DNA of 64,000 nucleotides, from contig CP051228.1 in the NCBI GenBank assembly GCA_017792345.1, positions 434,001-498,000 on the forward strand. Direction: 5' to 3'. This document shows, piece by piece, positions 34,949 to 43,488 of this stretch; within the stretch, counting starts at the first letter, position 1, and each line of letters begins with the position of its first letter. This DNA is from Mesoflavibacter sp. (GTDB taxonomy: Bacteria > Pseudomonadota > Alphaproteobacteria > UBA8366 > Aestuariispiraceae). The notes beneath the pieces are model-generated. The model was not told the origin of the DNA and made no database searches. It was given only the letters and a program-made list of their open reading frames with translations. A program made the translations under genes and the position numbers.

Positions 34949-35503
34949 CTAGCGGCGCTTTTCCCAGGCAAAATTCGCCAGCGCCCCCGTTACGGGCGTG
35001 TCGGCAATATGGTTCAGATAGTTGCTGATGACCTTTTGGGAAATGCCCAGAATGACCTCCATCGCCTGACGCTTCGTGAAGCCCGCGTCGAAGAAGTCCT
35101 GCAGCACACTGTCGTCGACGTCACCGCGCGCCCGTACCATTGCCAGGGTAAAATCCCGTAGCGCCTCCAACCGGGGCGTCGGGAGCGGTGTCTCGTTACG
35201 CAGGGCGTCGCTGATTTCCGCACTGACACCCATCGCGTTCGCAATGAGGGTGTGTCCCGGAACGCAGTAGGTGCACTCGTGCTCGACATTGATCGATTGC
35301 CAAACGACGGTGATCTCATCGGCATTGAAGCTCGTCGCCTCGAAGAGGCCGTGCAAGACCTGATACCCTTCCAGCAACCCCGGCGCCTCGGCCATGATCC
35401 CGTGCATGGTCGGGACCCGGCCAAATTTCTTCTTGGACGCTTCCAGCAGCGCCTTGCTTTCCGGCGGTGCGGTATCGAGATCGTAGATCGTAAATTTCGA
35501 CAT
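34949..35503 (-). CDS. AhpD-like / carboxymuconolactone decarboxylase family protein
   Basis: All-helical protein of 184 aa in the CMD family. The redox motif CTYCVPGH gives C77, C80 and H84 in the AhpD arrangement (EHECTYC with an acidic residue before), so a peroxide- or disulphide-reducing role is more likely than decarboxylation. It stands 90 bp downstream of the TRAP transporter genes on the same strand but as a separate unit is also plausible. Family firm, reaction uncertain. Confidence 0.85.
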   Translation of the reverse strand: MSKFTIYDLDTAPPESKALLEASKKKFGRVPTMHGIMAEAPGLLEGYQVLHGLFEATSFNADEITVVWQSINVEHECTYCVPGHTLIANAMGVSAEISDALRNETPLPTPRLEALRDFTLAMVRARGDVDDSVLQDFFDAGFTKRQAMEVILGISQKVISNYLNHIADTPVTGALANFAWEKRR

Positions 35504-35593
35504 CGGTAACTCCTTGTTCTAATGGGGCGCGGGGCGACCGCACTTGGTCGACGCACCCGCGAATGAAACGGTTTCAGACCGACCTGGCTGGTA

Positions 35594-36901
35594 TCAGTTC
35601 ACCCAGGACACCGGCACCAGGACGATGGCGGGGATCGCGATCAGGATCACGATGATGGCCAGATCGACGGTCAGGAATGCCAAAATCCCTCGAAATATGT
35701 TGCCGAGCGATACGGCATCACCGACCACCCCCTTGATGACGAAGACGTTCATTCCCATCGGAGGGGTAATCATGCCGATCTCGAGCATCTTCGTCAGGAA
35801 GACCCCGAACCAGATGACGCTGAACCCGGCTTCGTCGACGATCGGCAACACAATCGGCAAGGTCAGAAGCATCGTTCCGATCGGCTCCAGAAACATCCCC
35901 AGAACTATGTAGAGGAGTGCGATGCCGATAATGAGCAGCACCGGATCGGATCCGAAGCCGATGACCAGGTCCGTGATGAACTCGCCCGAGCCGCTGAGGG
36001 CAAGGAACCGGACCAGCAATGCCGCGCCGCATCCGATGATGAACAGGCTGGACGTTGTGACCAGGGTTTCGACCAGCGCCTTCCGAAGTTCGGACATGCT
36101 GAGCGAGCGCATCGAAAGGGCGATGCCGATCGCCATGACGGCACCGACGGCACCGGCCTCCGTCGGGGTGAAATAGCCGGCCAGCAGGCCGCCGAAGACA
36201 CCGAATATGAGAACCAGGACCGGCAGGGTTTCCTTCAACGCGTCGAACCGCATTGCCCAGGAGATATCCTCCACCACCGGCGGCGCCAGTTCGGGTTTGA
36301 AGCTGACCAGAACGATGATGACCAGAATGTAACCCAGCGCCGTGATCAGCCCGACGGATATGCCCCCCATGAAAAGCGAGGCGATCGGGACCTGAGCGAT
36401 GATGCCGTAGAGGATCATGAGGATGGATGGTGGAATCAACGCGCCGAGTGTGCCGGCGACGGCGAGAGTGCCCGCGGCCAGCCGGGGCTGGTATCCGTAT
36501 TGGACCATTTCGGGAAAGGCGATCCGCCCCATCGCCGCGGAACAGGCTACGGAAGACCCGGTCACCGCGGCGAACCCGGCCGCGCCGAATACGGACGCAA
36601 CCGCCAACCCGCCCGGCAGCGCCGATAACCAAAGGCGCGCGAACCTGAACAATCCCCGGGTCAGTCCGGCGCGGTAACTGACATATCCCATCAGCAAAAA
36701 CATCGGGATCGAACTGAGGGCCCAGGTCGCCGCAAAAGTCTGCGGCACGAGGCTAATGGTCCCCCAGGCGGCGCGCGGTCCGCCAACCCACCAAATTCCG
36801 ACAAACGAGACGCCGATCAATGCAAAGCCGATCGGTACGCGATTGGCGACAAGAACGACCAGGACGCCGATACAGATCAGGCCGATTTCCAAACTAGACA
36901 T
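35594..36901 (-). CDS. dctM: TRAP transporter large permease (DctM)
   Basis: Twelve-helix membrane subunit of a tripartite ATP-independent transporter, 435 aa, using the sodium gradient to import an organic acid. Family signatures include SSIPMFLLMGYVSYRAG, VTGSSVACSAAMGRIAFPEM, GTLGALIPPSILMILYG and the ending GMITPPMGMNVFVIKG. It follows the small permease gene with only 3 bp between stop and start. Substrate is not evident; the neighbouring cyclase-family hydrolase suggests a carboxylate. Confidence 0.94.
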   Translation of the reverse strand: MSSLEIGLICIGVLVVLVANRVPIGFALIGVSFVGIWWVGGPRAAWGTISLVPQTFAATWALSSIPMFLLMGYVSYRAGLTRGLFRFARLWLSALPGGLAVASVFGAAGFAAVTGSSVACSAAMGRIAFPEMVQYGYQPRLAAGTLAVAGTLGALIPPSILMILYGIIAQVPIASLFMGGISVGLITALGYILVIIVLVSFKPELAPPVVEDISWAMRFDALKETLPVLVLIFGVFGGLLAGYFTPTEAGAVGAVMAIGIALSMRSLSMSELRKALVETLVTTSSLFIIGCGAALLVRFLALSGSGEFITDLVIGFGSDPVLLIIGIALLYIVLGMFLEPIGTMLLTLPIVLPIVDEAGFSVIWFGVFLTKMLEIGMITPPMGMNVFVIKGVVGDAVSLGNIFRGILAFLTVDLAIIVILIAIPAIVLVPVSWVN

Positions 36902-36904
36902 GAT

Positions 36905-37456
36905 TCAATCATTTCCCCCGCCATGCCCATCCGCGTTTACCGCGGAGCCAAGCGCAAACTGGACAATTCGCAGGACCGCAAGAAGGCACAATGCGCCGCA
37001 TCCGACCGGCAAGAGCCAGAAGGCGGGCCACAGGTACAACCGTATTCCCGATTCAATATCGAATGCCCCCAAGGCGGTTTTCTTGAGTGCCGTCAGCAAG
37101 CCGCTGTAGGCCAGAATCCCGAACACGCCCAAGGTTACGATTAGACCCGCCAACGACTGGATGCGGCGCCACCGATCCGGCAGCAGATCCGATACCGCAT
37201 CCATACTCACATGGCGGTCGGCCCGGGCCGCATAGGCCAAAGGAAGAAACGCGCAAGCGACCATGTAGTATTCGGTCACGATCAACGTGGTGCCCGGCAA
37301 GGAGCCCCCCAGCACCAACCGACAGAACACATCAGCCGTGACATGCAGCATCATCAAGATGCCGGCCGCACCCCCTACGAACATAAGCAGGTCGATGAGC
37401 CGGTCCACGATCGCTTGCGACGTTTCGAGGATCCGGTTGCTTCCGGATTGCAACAT
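36905..37456 (-). CDS. dctQ: TRAP transporter small permease (DctQ)
   Basis: Four-helix membrane subunit, 183 aa. Segments at about 19-40, 56-76, 95-115 and 135-160; the conserved NRILETSQAIVDRLIDLLMF start and ADRHVSMDAVSDLLPDRWRR loop are typical of the DctQ family. It stands between the binding-protein gene (34 bp upstream) and dctM. Confidence 0.92.
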   Translation of the reverse strand: MLQSGSNRILETSQAIVDRLIDLLMFVGGAAGILMMLHVTADVFCRLVLGGSLPGTTLIVTEYYMVACAFLPLAYAARADRHVSMDAVSDLLPDRWRRIQSLAGLIVTLGVFGILAYSGLLTALKKTALGAFDIESGIRLYLWPAFWLLPVGCGALCLLAVLRIVQFALGSAVNADGHGGGND

Positions 37457-37490
37457 TTTTGCGGTCCTGTTCGACTTCGAGTGGCTGTGA

Positions 37491-38636
37491 TCAGTTCAAA
37501 CCATATGTCTCGAAGTCGATCTTGGACATGATCTCGTCCCAGAACAGTTGTTCCAACGCGTCCGCGTCCGTCGGATCCATGCCCGCCGTCAGGCCCTTCC
37601 ACTTCTCCAGCAATTCGGCAAACAGGACGACCTTCTCGTCAACGCCTTCCAGGGCGAAGTCGTTCTTGTAGATCGACTTGATGGTTTCGACGTCTTCCTT
37701 GATGAAGGCTTGTGTCGCGGCCTTCAGACCGTCATCCGCTTCATCAACGGTCGTGCCGTTCGTTTTCGCCTGTTCCAGGTCGCTGTTCTGCAGCTTCATG
37801 TAACTGGTCATGACATGGGCCCCGGCTTTCGCCATGCCCCGCGCGACGACCTTGCGCTGGTCGGCGGTAAGGCCGCTCCAGAAATCGAGGTTCACCTGGC
37901 CGACCGCCGCGCCGCCATAGGTCCCGCCCGGAACGTTCGGCGTGACGCTGCTGACCACTTCGAACAGGCTCAGATTGCTGAGTTCGGGGATTGCGTTCAC
38001 CGTGCAATCCATTAGCCCCTGGTTCAGGCCGTCGAACACTTCGTTGCCGCTGATGGTGATCGGCGACGCACCCATCTTTTCAGCCCAGCGACGATGAACG
38101 CTGATCGACGCGCGGATGTTGCTGCCGCTCAGGGCATCCAGCGTGTTCATCGGCTGCCGGCACAGCAACCCGAATTGCGACCCCGGCGAGAACGCCAAGG
38201 ACACCTGGTTCAATGCCGCATTCTGGCGCTGACAGTCCGGGCAATGCAGGGCCACATACTCGGTGACCGCGCCGCCGACGACCGCGCCGATGCTCACGGG
38301 CACTTCGCCCAGATTGGCGAGCATGGTCATGTCGGTGACCAGATTGATTTCGGAATATTCCTTCGGGAAATAGGTCGTAAGGATCAGGGCGGCGTCCGCG
38401 ACACCGGCCGACAGACCGGACGCGGCCTGCTTAAAGTCCAACAACGTCATGCCGTAAACGTCGACCTGAACTTCCGAATTCGTTTCGACGTAGCCTTCCA
38501 GCGCTGTGTAGCTCTCATGGAACGTCGTTCCGGCCGGATAGCCGTGGGCAATCCGCATGTCCTGCGCCGCTGCCGGCGCGGCCGCAACGACCATGGATGC
38601 AGCGATCAACGCTTTGTAACTGGAACTGATCTTCAT
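37491..38636 (-). CDS. dctP: TRAP transporter solute-binding protein (DctP family)
   Basis: Periplasmic receptor of the TRAP system, 381 aa with a Sec signal peptide (IAASMVVAAAPAAAQ, cut after AAA-Q near 24). The body has the DctP family pattern MRIAHGYPAGTTFHESY and LSGSNIRASISVHRRWAEKMGASPITISGNEVFDGLNQGLMDC, with the arginine in the NIRAS segment as the expected carboxylate contact. First gene of dctPQM. Its upstream region of about 400 bp is shared with a divergent GntR gene. Confidence 0.93.
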   Translation of the reverse strand: MKISSSYKALIAASMVVAAAPAAAQDMRIAHGYPAGTTFHESYTALEGYVETNSEVQVDVYGMTLLDFKQAASGLSAGVADAALILTTYFPKEYSEINLVTDMTMLANLGEVPVSIGAVVGGAVTEYVALHCPDCQRQNAALNQVSLAFSPGSQFGLLCRQPMNTLDALSGSNIRASISVHRRWAEKMGASPITISGNEVFDGLNQGLMDCTVNAIPELSNLSLFEVVSSVTPNVPGGTYGGAAVGQVNLDFWSGLTADQRKVVARGMAKAGAHVMTSYMKLQNSDLEQAKTNGTTVDEADDGLKAATQAFIKEDVETIKSIYKNDFALEGVDEKVVLFAELLEKWKGLTAGMDPTDADALEQLFWDEIMSKIDFETYGLN

Positions 38637-39034
38637 GGTTTCATCCTCCCATTCCCTGCTTGTTGGCTTATCGCGACATCCCCGGATTTGGGATTTTCTG
38701 ATCTACAGGGTGACCGACGCTATCATATGTTCAGTTAAGATTACAATATTGTCAGCAATTTTGACGACGAAAAATTTGATCCCGGCCCTAAGTCCCGGAA
38801 TTGTCGGGCTTTCAGGCTGTGAGCACAGCCTAGAAGGCACAGAATCGATCTACCCTTAGGGAACATAACTCGGAGACACCACCCGATTTGGTAGCAATGG
38901 CGCCTCGCGAAAGCCTGCGCACCATGATATGTTTTCAGAGGTGTTGGTATATTTGCCTTCTATAATGTTTACATGTCTTGCACACGATCTCGGCATATGC
39001 GAACCAGCGCCGGGGTCGAGAACAGGAGGTTTGG
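38637..39034. promoter_or_regulatory. 398-bp divergent control region between dctP and gntR
   Basis: Non-coding. AT-rich near 38740-38790 with ATTGTCAGCAAT at 38748-38759, one base from the palindrome ATTGTCAACAAT seen before bioY and (as ATTGTCAACATT) before the cyclase gene. Nearer to gntR lies TATAATGTTTACATGTC at about 38960, which could hold that promoter. No reading frame here resembles a protein. Confidence 0.4.
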
Positions 39035-39691
39035 ATGCCGGACAAGTCTAAAATCGGGGTAACCGAGGTGGTGGACTTCCTGCGGCAAAGAATAGTCGAT
39101 CAGGACCTGCCGCCGGGTTCGAAGCTGCGCGAAATCGCTCTCGCGGAAGAGTACGGGATTTCACGACCGCGTCTGCGCGAAGCCTTCGGAGTGCTGGAGG
39201 AGCGGGGCCTGATCGTGCGTGTCCACAATCAAGGCGCCGTTGTCGCGCGTCTGACGGTGGACCAAGCCATGGCACTGTTCGATGTCCGCGAGGTGCTCGA
39301 GGCGCTGGCCGTAAGGCTGGCGACCCAGAATGCGGCGCCGGGGACCTGGGATGCGCTTCGGGAGCGGTTCGGCCGTCCGACCGAAGAGGCGTTACAGCAA
39401 AACGACCTCGATTTCTTCGTTGAAAGCGTCCAGCAGTTCCGCGCGCTCAGCTTCAAGGAAGCGAATAACGAGCTGTTGTCGCAAACCCTGGATGTCCTCT
39501 ATGACCGCAGCCGGGTCTTGATTCGCCGCCTGGTGCTGTTACCCGGCCGGGCGGCCAAGGGGATGCTGCAGCATCGCGAAATTCTGGATGCCATGATCGC
39601 GGGAGAGGCGGAGAAAGCCGAGCAGTTGAAGCGCGATAATCTGCGCAGCGCCAGAGAATGGTTCCTCGAGTATCAGAATTACATTCTTTGA
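39035..39691 (+). CDS. GntR-family regulator, FadR/FCD subfamily
   Basis: A 218-aa regulator with an N-terminal winged helix (VVDFLRQRIVDQDLPPGSKLREIALAEEYGISRPRLREAFGVLEERGLI) and a helical FCD effector domain. ATG 39035 lies 7 bp after AGGAGG. Divergent from the TRAP operon and convergent with the cyclase-family gene, so it is the obvious candidate to control uptake and hydrolysis of the same acid. Confidence 0.9.
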   Translation: MPDKSKIGVTEVVDFLRQRIVDQDLPPGSKLREIALAEEYGISRPRLREAFGVLEERGLIVRVHNQGAVVARLTVDQAMALFDVREVLEALAVRLATQNAAPGTWDALRERFGRPTEEALQQNDLDFFVESVQQFRALSFKEANNELLSQTLDVLYDRSRVLIRRLVLLPGRAAKGMLQHREILDAMIAGEAEKAEQLKRDNLRSAREWFLEYQNYIL

Positions 39692-39700
39692 TCAGGCCGT

Positions 39701-39725
39701 CCGGCCGGTACGTCTAGTCGGCCGG
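39701..39725. terminator. Possible terminator between gntR and the cyclase-family gene
   Basis: CCGGCCG (39701-39707) and CGGCCGG (39719-39725) can pair around an 11-nt loop, between convergent genes. No T-run. Confidence 0.35.
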
Positions 39726-39756
39726 TCAGTCCCTTTGCTGTTGGAGCGGGGCAAGC

Positions 39757-40782
39757 CTACTTCAGGGCGATCGGGTTAAGGGGAGATCCCACCGCCCCCG
39801 TCATGGGCAAGGGCGGGGCGACGAACAGGAAATCGTACTGGCCATCCTCGGCGCAATCCGCGGCCAAGGCTTCAAGATCGAAGATCTCGCCTAACAGCAA
39901 TCCCATATGGACAAGGGCCACGACGTGGAACGGCTGGAACACATCCTCCGTTTCATTGGGCAGAACTTCCGCCCCCCAGGTGTCGGTGGCAACGCCGGCC
40001 AGTTGGCGTTCGTGTATCCATCGGGCGGACTCGACGGACAGGCCCGGGGCATCCCCTCCGGCATAGTCTCCCCAACTGCCATCGGCGCGGCATTGCCCGA
40101 CCATACCGGTGCGTATGAGAACGATGTCACCGCTGCCGACTTCGACGTTCTGATCGCGGCAACACGCTTCAAGATGTTCGGGACCGATTGCATCCCCTGG
40201 CGCGAGTGCGTCCAGCCCGGCCCAACGCGCCATATCGAGCAAAACCCCGCGCGTCGCAATTCGATCCTTCCAGACCTCGATCCCGCATCGCGTCGTGCCC
40301 CAACTGGCGATCGCATCCGCCGGGAACCCATTATACATCCGATTGTCGTACAGACAGTGCGCCAGGGCATCCCATTGCGTGCCCGTCTGGGACGGCAGAA
40401 GCCACACATCGTCCGTAAATCGGGAATGGCACTCTTTATGATATCTGGGCAGCCGGCGAATGGCGCCGGTCGCGATGTCGTTTCCGTCGCGGGTCATGAA
40501 CAGCATCGGATTGAAACGCTGGGTCTGTCCTGCCTGCGGACCGTCCTTGTCGAACGGTATCGCCAGGGAGAACTGTCGTCCCTGCCGAACGCATTCCGCC
40601 CCTTCCAGCGCCTTTTCCCGCGTGATGAAATTGACGGTTCCGATCTCGTCGTCGTCGCCCCAGCGCCCCCAGTTACTCAGTTCCCGAGAGAGCGCGAGAA
40701 CATCGGCGAGTGTCTTGTTTCGCGAACCTGCGTCAAACGTGCTTGGAAACGGGCGTTTCCCGGCTTCACTCGTTCCGTCCAT
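39757..40782 (-). CDS. Cyclase-family (metal-dependent hydrolase) protein
   Basis: Member of the kynurenine-formamidase-like 'cyclase' family, about 341 aa. The usual HxGTHxDxxxH metal motif appears as QTGTQWDALAHC, so the first two histidines are replaced while the aspartate and last histidine remain; LYDNRMYNGFP follows. This is the variant of a large subfamily with undefined reaction. It lies convergent to gntR and next to the TRAP genes, suggesting hydrolysis of an imported amide, lactone or ester. Starts at 40824, 40806 and 40782 are in frame; none has a strong ribosome site, and the last fits the family N-terminus best. Confidence 0.8.
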   Translation of the reverse strand: MDGTSEAGKRPFPSTFDAGSRNKTLADVLALSRELSNWGRWGDDDEIGTVNFITREKALEGAECVRQGRQFSLAIPFDKDGPQAGQTQRFNPMLFMTRDGNDIATGAIRRLPRYHKECHSRFTDDVWLLPSQTGTQWDALAHCLYDNRMYNGFPADAIASWGTTRCGIEVWKDRIATRGVLLDMARWAGLDALAPGDAIGPEHLEACCRDQNVEVGSGDIVLIRTGMVGQCRADGSWGDYAGGDAPGLSVESARWIHERQLAGVATDTWGAEVLPNETEDVFQPFHVVALVHMGLLLGEIFDLEALAADCAEDGQYDFLFVAPPLPMTGAVGSPLNPIALK

Positions 40783-40870
40783 TCCGCGCCCCGCTGACTT
40801 TCCCATTCGCGCCGTGCCGCACATTACCGCATGCCGACTTTCCAGACGCAGTAACTATCTCCCAACAATT

Positions 40871-40893
40871 ATTGTCAACATTATTGGCACCAA
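40871..40893. promoter_or_regulatory. Candidate operator before the cyclase-family gene
   Basis: ATTGTCAACATT (40871-40882) is one base off a palindrome and resembles sites before dctP and bioY; ATTGGCACCAAT, a palindrome with 2-bp centre, follows directly. Both lie about 50-110 bp upstream of the cyclase-family start. Binding by the nearby GntR protein is a guess. Confidence 0.35.
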
Positions 40894-40973
40894 TGTAAAT
40901 CGCTTGGCTCTCAGATCGGGCCAACCGGCCGGGCGGCACATGCCTGACCCGGCCGGAGCAGCCTCTTATGCAA

Positions 40974-41702
40974 TCAGATGACCCGGTGTCCGCCATCGAC
41001 AACGAGAGAGATTCCGTCGACGAATTCATTGTCGATCACGAACAGAACCGCCTTCGCAATGTCGATCGGCATGCCGGCCCGTTTGACGGGAAGGGAGCCC
41101 CCGATCGCCGCCAGAGTCTCTTTCGCCGCGTCCTCGGAGCCGGTCAGACCGGCCCATGCCGGCGTATCGATCACGCCGGGGACAACCGTGTTGACCCGGA
41201 TCGGCGCCAGTTCCAACGCCCAGACCCGCGCCATCGCCTCGCTGGCGGCTCCGACAGCGGCGAAGGCCGAGGATCCCGGAAGCGGCTTCTGCGTGACCGT
41301 TCCGGAGAACAGGGTGATCGACCCCGTCTCCGACAGATAGGGAAGCGCGTAATGGGCCGTCAGCATCTGCCCCCATTGCTTCGATTCCAGCAACGTCCGG
41401 GTGCTGGCCAGGTCCAGTTCCCGGATCGGGGACAGGGTGCTGGTCGACGCCGGCGTCACCAGATGGTCGAACGTCCCCACCTTTTCAAAGAACCGCTTGA
41501 TCGAGGACGGGTCGAGGAGGTCGAGCGTAAAACCGGTCGCCTTGCCGGTGAGTTCGGCAAGCGCCGCTTCCAGCTTTTCATCCGTCCGGGCGGAAACAAT
41601 CACTTCCGCCCCGCAATCCAGAAGCAATTGAGCAGTCGCTTGCGCAATACCGCCGGTCCCGCCCGTCACAACGATGCGTTTGCCGTTTAGATCCGTTTTC
41701 AT
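40974..41702 (-). CDS. Atypical short-chain dehydrogenase lacking the YxxxK motif
   Basis: SDR fold of 242 aa with cofactor loop TGGTGGIA at 13-20 and the C-terminal VDGGHRV motif. The catalytic serine (S133) is present, but Tyr and Lys are replaced by F147 and G151 (SSAFAAVGAASEAMARVWAL). A branch of SDRs shares this change, so it is not a sequencing artefact, but normal SDR chemistry is unlikely and it may bind cofactor or use another base. The start MKTDLNGKRIVVTGG at 41702 fits the fold; the longer frame runs into the divergent LysR gene. Confidence 0.82.
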   Translation of the reverse strand: MKTDLNGKRIVVTGGTGGIAQATAQLLLDCGAEVIVSARTDEKLEAALAELTGKATGFTLDLLDPSSIKRFFEKVGTFDHLVTPASTSTLSPIRELDLASTRTLLESKQWGQMLTAHYALPYLSETGSITLFSGTVTQKPLPGSSAFAAVGAASEAMARVWALELAPIRVNTVVPGVIDTPAWAGLTGSEDAAKETLAAIGGSLPVKRAGMPIDIAKAVLFVIDNEFVDGISLVVDGGHRVI

Positions 41703-41789
41703 CACTAGGTTCCTTCGGTTGGTAAGTGTGATGCAACGGAGATAAGGGTTCCTTGGACATTCCTTCAGAGACTTAATAGAATTCACGTC

Positions 41790-42689
41790 ATGACCAGATG
41801 GAATTCCGTAATTCTGCCCCTGCTGCCGACCTTCAAGGCGCTGCTCGATCACCGAAGCGCAGTACGCGCCGGTGAGGATTTGGGGCTCACTCAATCGGCG
41901 GTCAGCAAGCAACTGGCGAAACTGAGGGACTGTTTCGGGGACGAGCTGTTCACAAGAACCTCGTCCGGCCTACAGCCCACGGAGCGCGCAATCCAATTGG
42001 CCCCAAAGGTCATCGCGTTGCTGGAGGATGCCGATGGGCTGTTCAGGGAATCGCCATTCGATCCCGCACGGCTGACAGGCAATGCGGTCATCGCGACGAC
42101 AGACGAAATCCGGGCACAGTTGACGGTCGGGATGCTGCGTCATGTCACGGAACACGCTCCGAACATGCGCCTGACCTTGATTCCGCTGGAGCAGGACTAT
42201 TCCCAAAGACGCCTGGAAAACGGCACCGTCGACCTGGTCATAAGCGTCAACTGGCATGCCCCGGATCATCTGCAGCAGCGGCGCCTGATCAGCGACAGGT
42301 TCGTCTGTCTGATGGGAAACGGACATCCCTTGGCGCGCGGGGCGCTGACCGGTGCGGATTTCGCGGCGGCGCATCACATCATGGTCGCGCCGCTGGGCCA
42401 TGAATGGGGCGTGGTCGATGTCGCGCTTGAACAGAAGGGGCTGAAACGGTTCGTCCGGCTGTCCATACCCGATTTTCTGCAAGTCAGCCCTGAACTGCTG
42501 GGAGACGACTTCGTCATCAGCCTGCCGCATCGGGTCGCCCTCGAAATCGCGAAACGGGGTGGTGTCACGATCCGCGAACTGCCGGTCGAGGCCCCGGCGA
42601 TTGACTATTACCTGTTCTGGCATCAGCGCTACCGAAACAGCCGCCGAACCATATGGCTGCGGGACGCCGTCACGCGCGCATTCCAATAG
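41790..42689 (+). CDS. LysR-family regulator
   Basis: 299 aa with helix-turn-helix in FKALLDHRSAVRAGEDLGLTQSAVSKQLAKLRDCFGDELF (about 11-50) and an effector domain of the NodD/PcaQ-like type. Divergent from the atypical SDR gene with 87 bp in between, so it most likely controls that gene. It ends 6 bp before the stop of the convergent HSD10-like gene. Confidence 0.92.
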   Translation: MTRWNSVILPLLPTFKALLDHRSAVRAGEDLGLTQSAVSKQLAKLRDCFGDELFTRTSSGLQPTERAIQLAPKVIALLEDADGLFRESPFDPARLTGNAVIATTDEIRAQLTVGMLRHVTEHAPNMRLTLIPLEQDYSQRRLENGTVDLVISVNWHAPDHLQQRRLISDRFVCLMGNGHPLARGALTGADFAAAHHIMVAPLGHEWGVVDVALEQKGLKRFVRLSIPDFLQVSPELLGDDFVISLPHRVALEIAKRGGVTIRELPVEAPAIDYYLFWHQRYRNSRRTIWLRDAVTRAFQ

Positions 42690-42695
42690 AAGGCG

Positions 42696-43463
42696 TTATT
42701 GTGGGGCCAGACGGATCGCGCCGTCCAACCGAATGACCTCGCCGTTCAACATCGGATTGCGGATAATCTCCAGGACAAGCGACGCGAATTCCTTAGGGTC
42801 ACCGAGCCTCGACGGATAGGGCACCTGACTGCCGAGCGATTGCTGCATGTCCTCCGGCAGGCCGGCGATCATGGGCGTCTTGAATATCCCGGGGGCGACC
42901 GTACAGACCCGAATACCGTCACGCGACAGATCGCGCGCCATCGGCAACGTCATCCCCGCCACCGCCGCCTTGGATGCGGCATAGGCCGCTTGCCCTATCT
43001 GTCCCTCGAAGGCCGCGACGGATGCCGTCATCGCGATGACCCCACGGACATTGTCCGGGCCAATCGGCGGCAGTGTCACCATGCCGGCGGACGACTGGGA
43101 CGCGACATAGAAGGTCCCCATCAAATTGACTTCCAAGGTCTTGCGGAACAGCGCCGGATCGTGCGGCAGCCCTTTGGAGACCGTCTTCTGACCCGGCGCG
43201 ATGCCGGCGCAACAGACCGTGATGCGCTCCATGCCCAATTGCGACCGGGACGCGGCAAACCCGCCTGCCACGGAAACGGGGTCGGTCACGTCGACTTTGT
43301 GAAAATAGCCGTCGATTTCCCGCGCCACCTGGCCACCGCGATCCGCGTCGATATCGAAAACCAAAACACGGCAACCGGCCTTGGCAAGGGCGCGCGCGGT
43401 TGCCGCCCCCAGCCCGGAGCCGCCCCCGCTGACAACGGCAACCGCATTTTCTTCGAACATCAT
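42696..43463 (-). CDS. HSD10-like short-chain 3-hydroxyacyl-CoA dehydrogenase (type II)
   Basis: 255-aa SDR with VSGGGSGLGAATARAL at 11-26, LVFDIDADRGG specifying NAD, catalytic S148, Y161 and K165, and the ending NGEVIRLDGAIRLAP, which is the signature of HSD17B10-type 3-hydroxy-(2-methyl)acyl-CoA dehydrogenases. In other organisms these oxidise 3-hydroxy-2-methylbutyryl-CoA and short 3-hydroxyacyl-CoAs. Last of the eight-gene leftward operon, 25 bp after the nitroreductase gene. Start at either of two adjacent ATGs (43463 or 43460). Confidence 0.85.
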   Translation of the reverse strand: MMFEENAVAVVSGGGSGLGAATARALAKAGCRVLVFDIDADRGGQVAREIDGYFHKVDVTDPVSVAGGFAASRSQLGMERITVCCAGIAPGQKTVSKGLPHDPALFRKTLEVNLMGTFYVASQSSAGMVTLPPIGPDNVRGVIAMTASVAAFEGQIGQAAYAASKAAVAGMTLPMARDLSRDGIRVCTVAPGIFKTPMIAGLPEDMQQSLGSQVPYPSRLGDPKEFASLVLEIIRNPMLNGEVIRLDGAIRLAPQ

Positions 43464-43488
43464 CGAATGTCCCTGTTCGGTAATCTGG

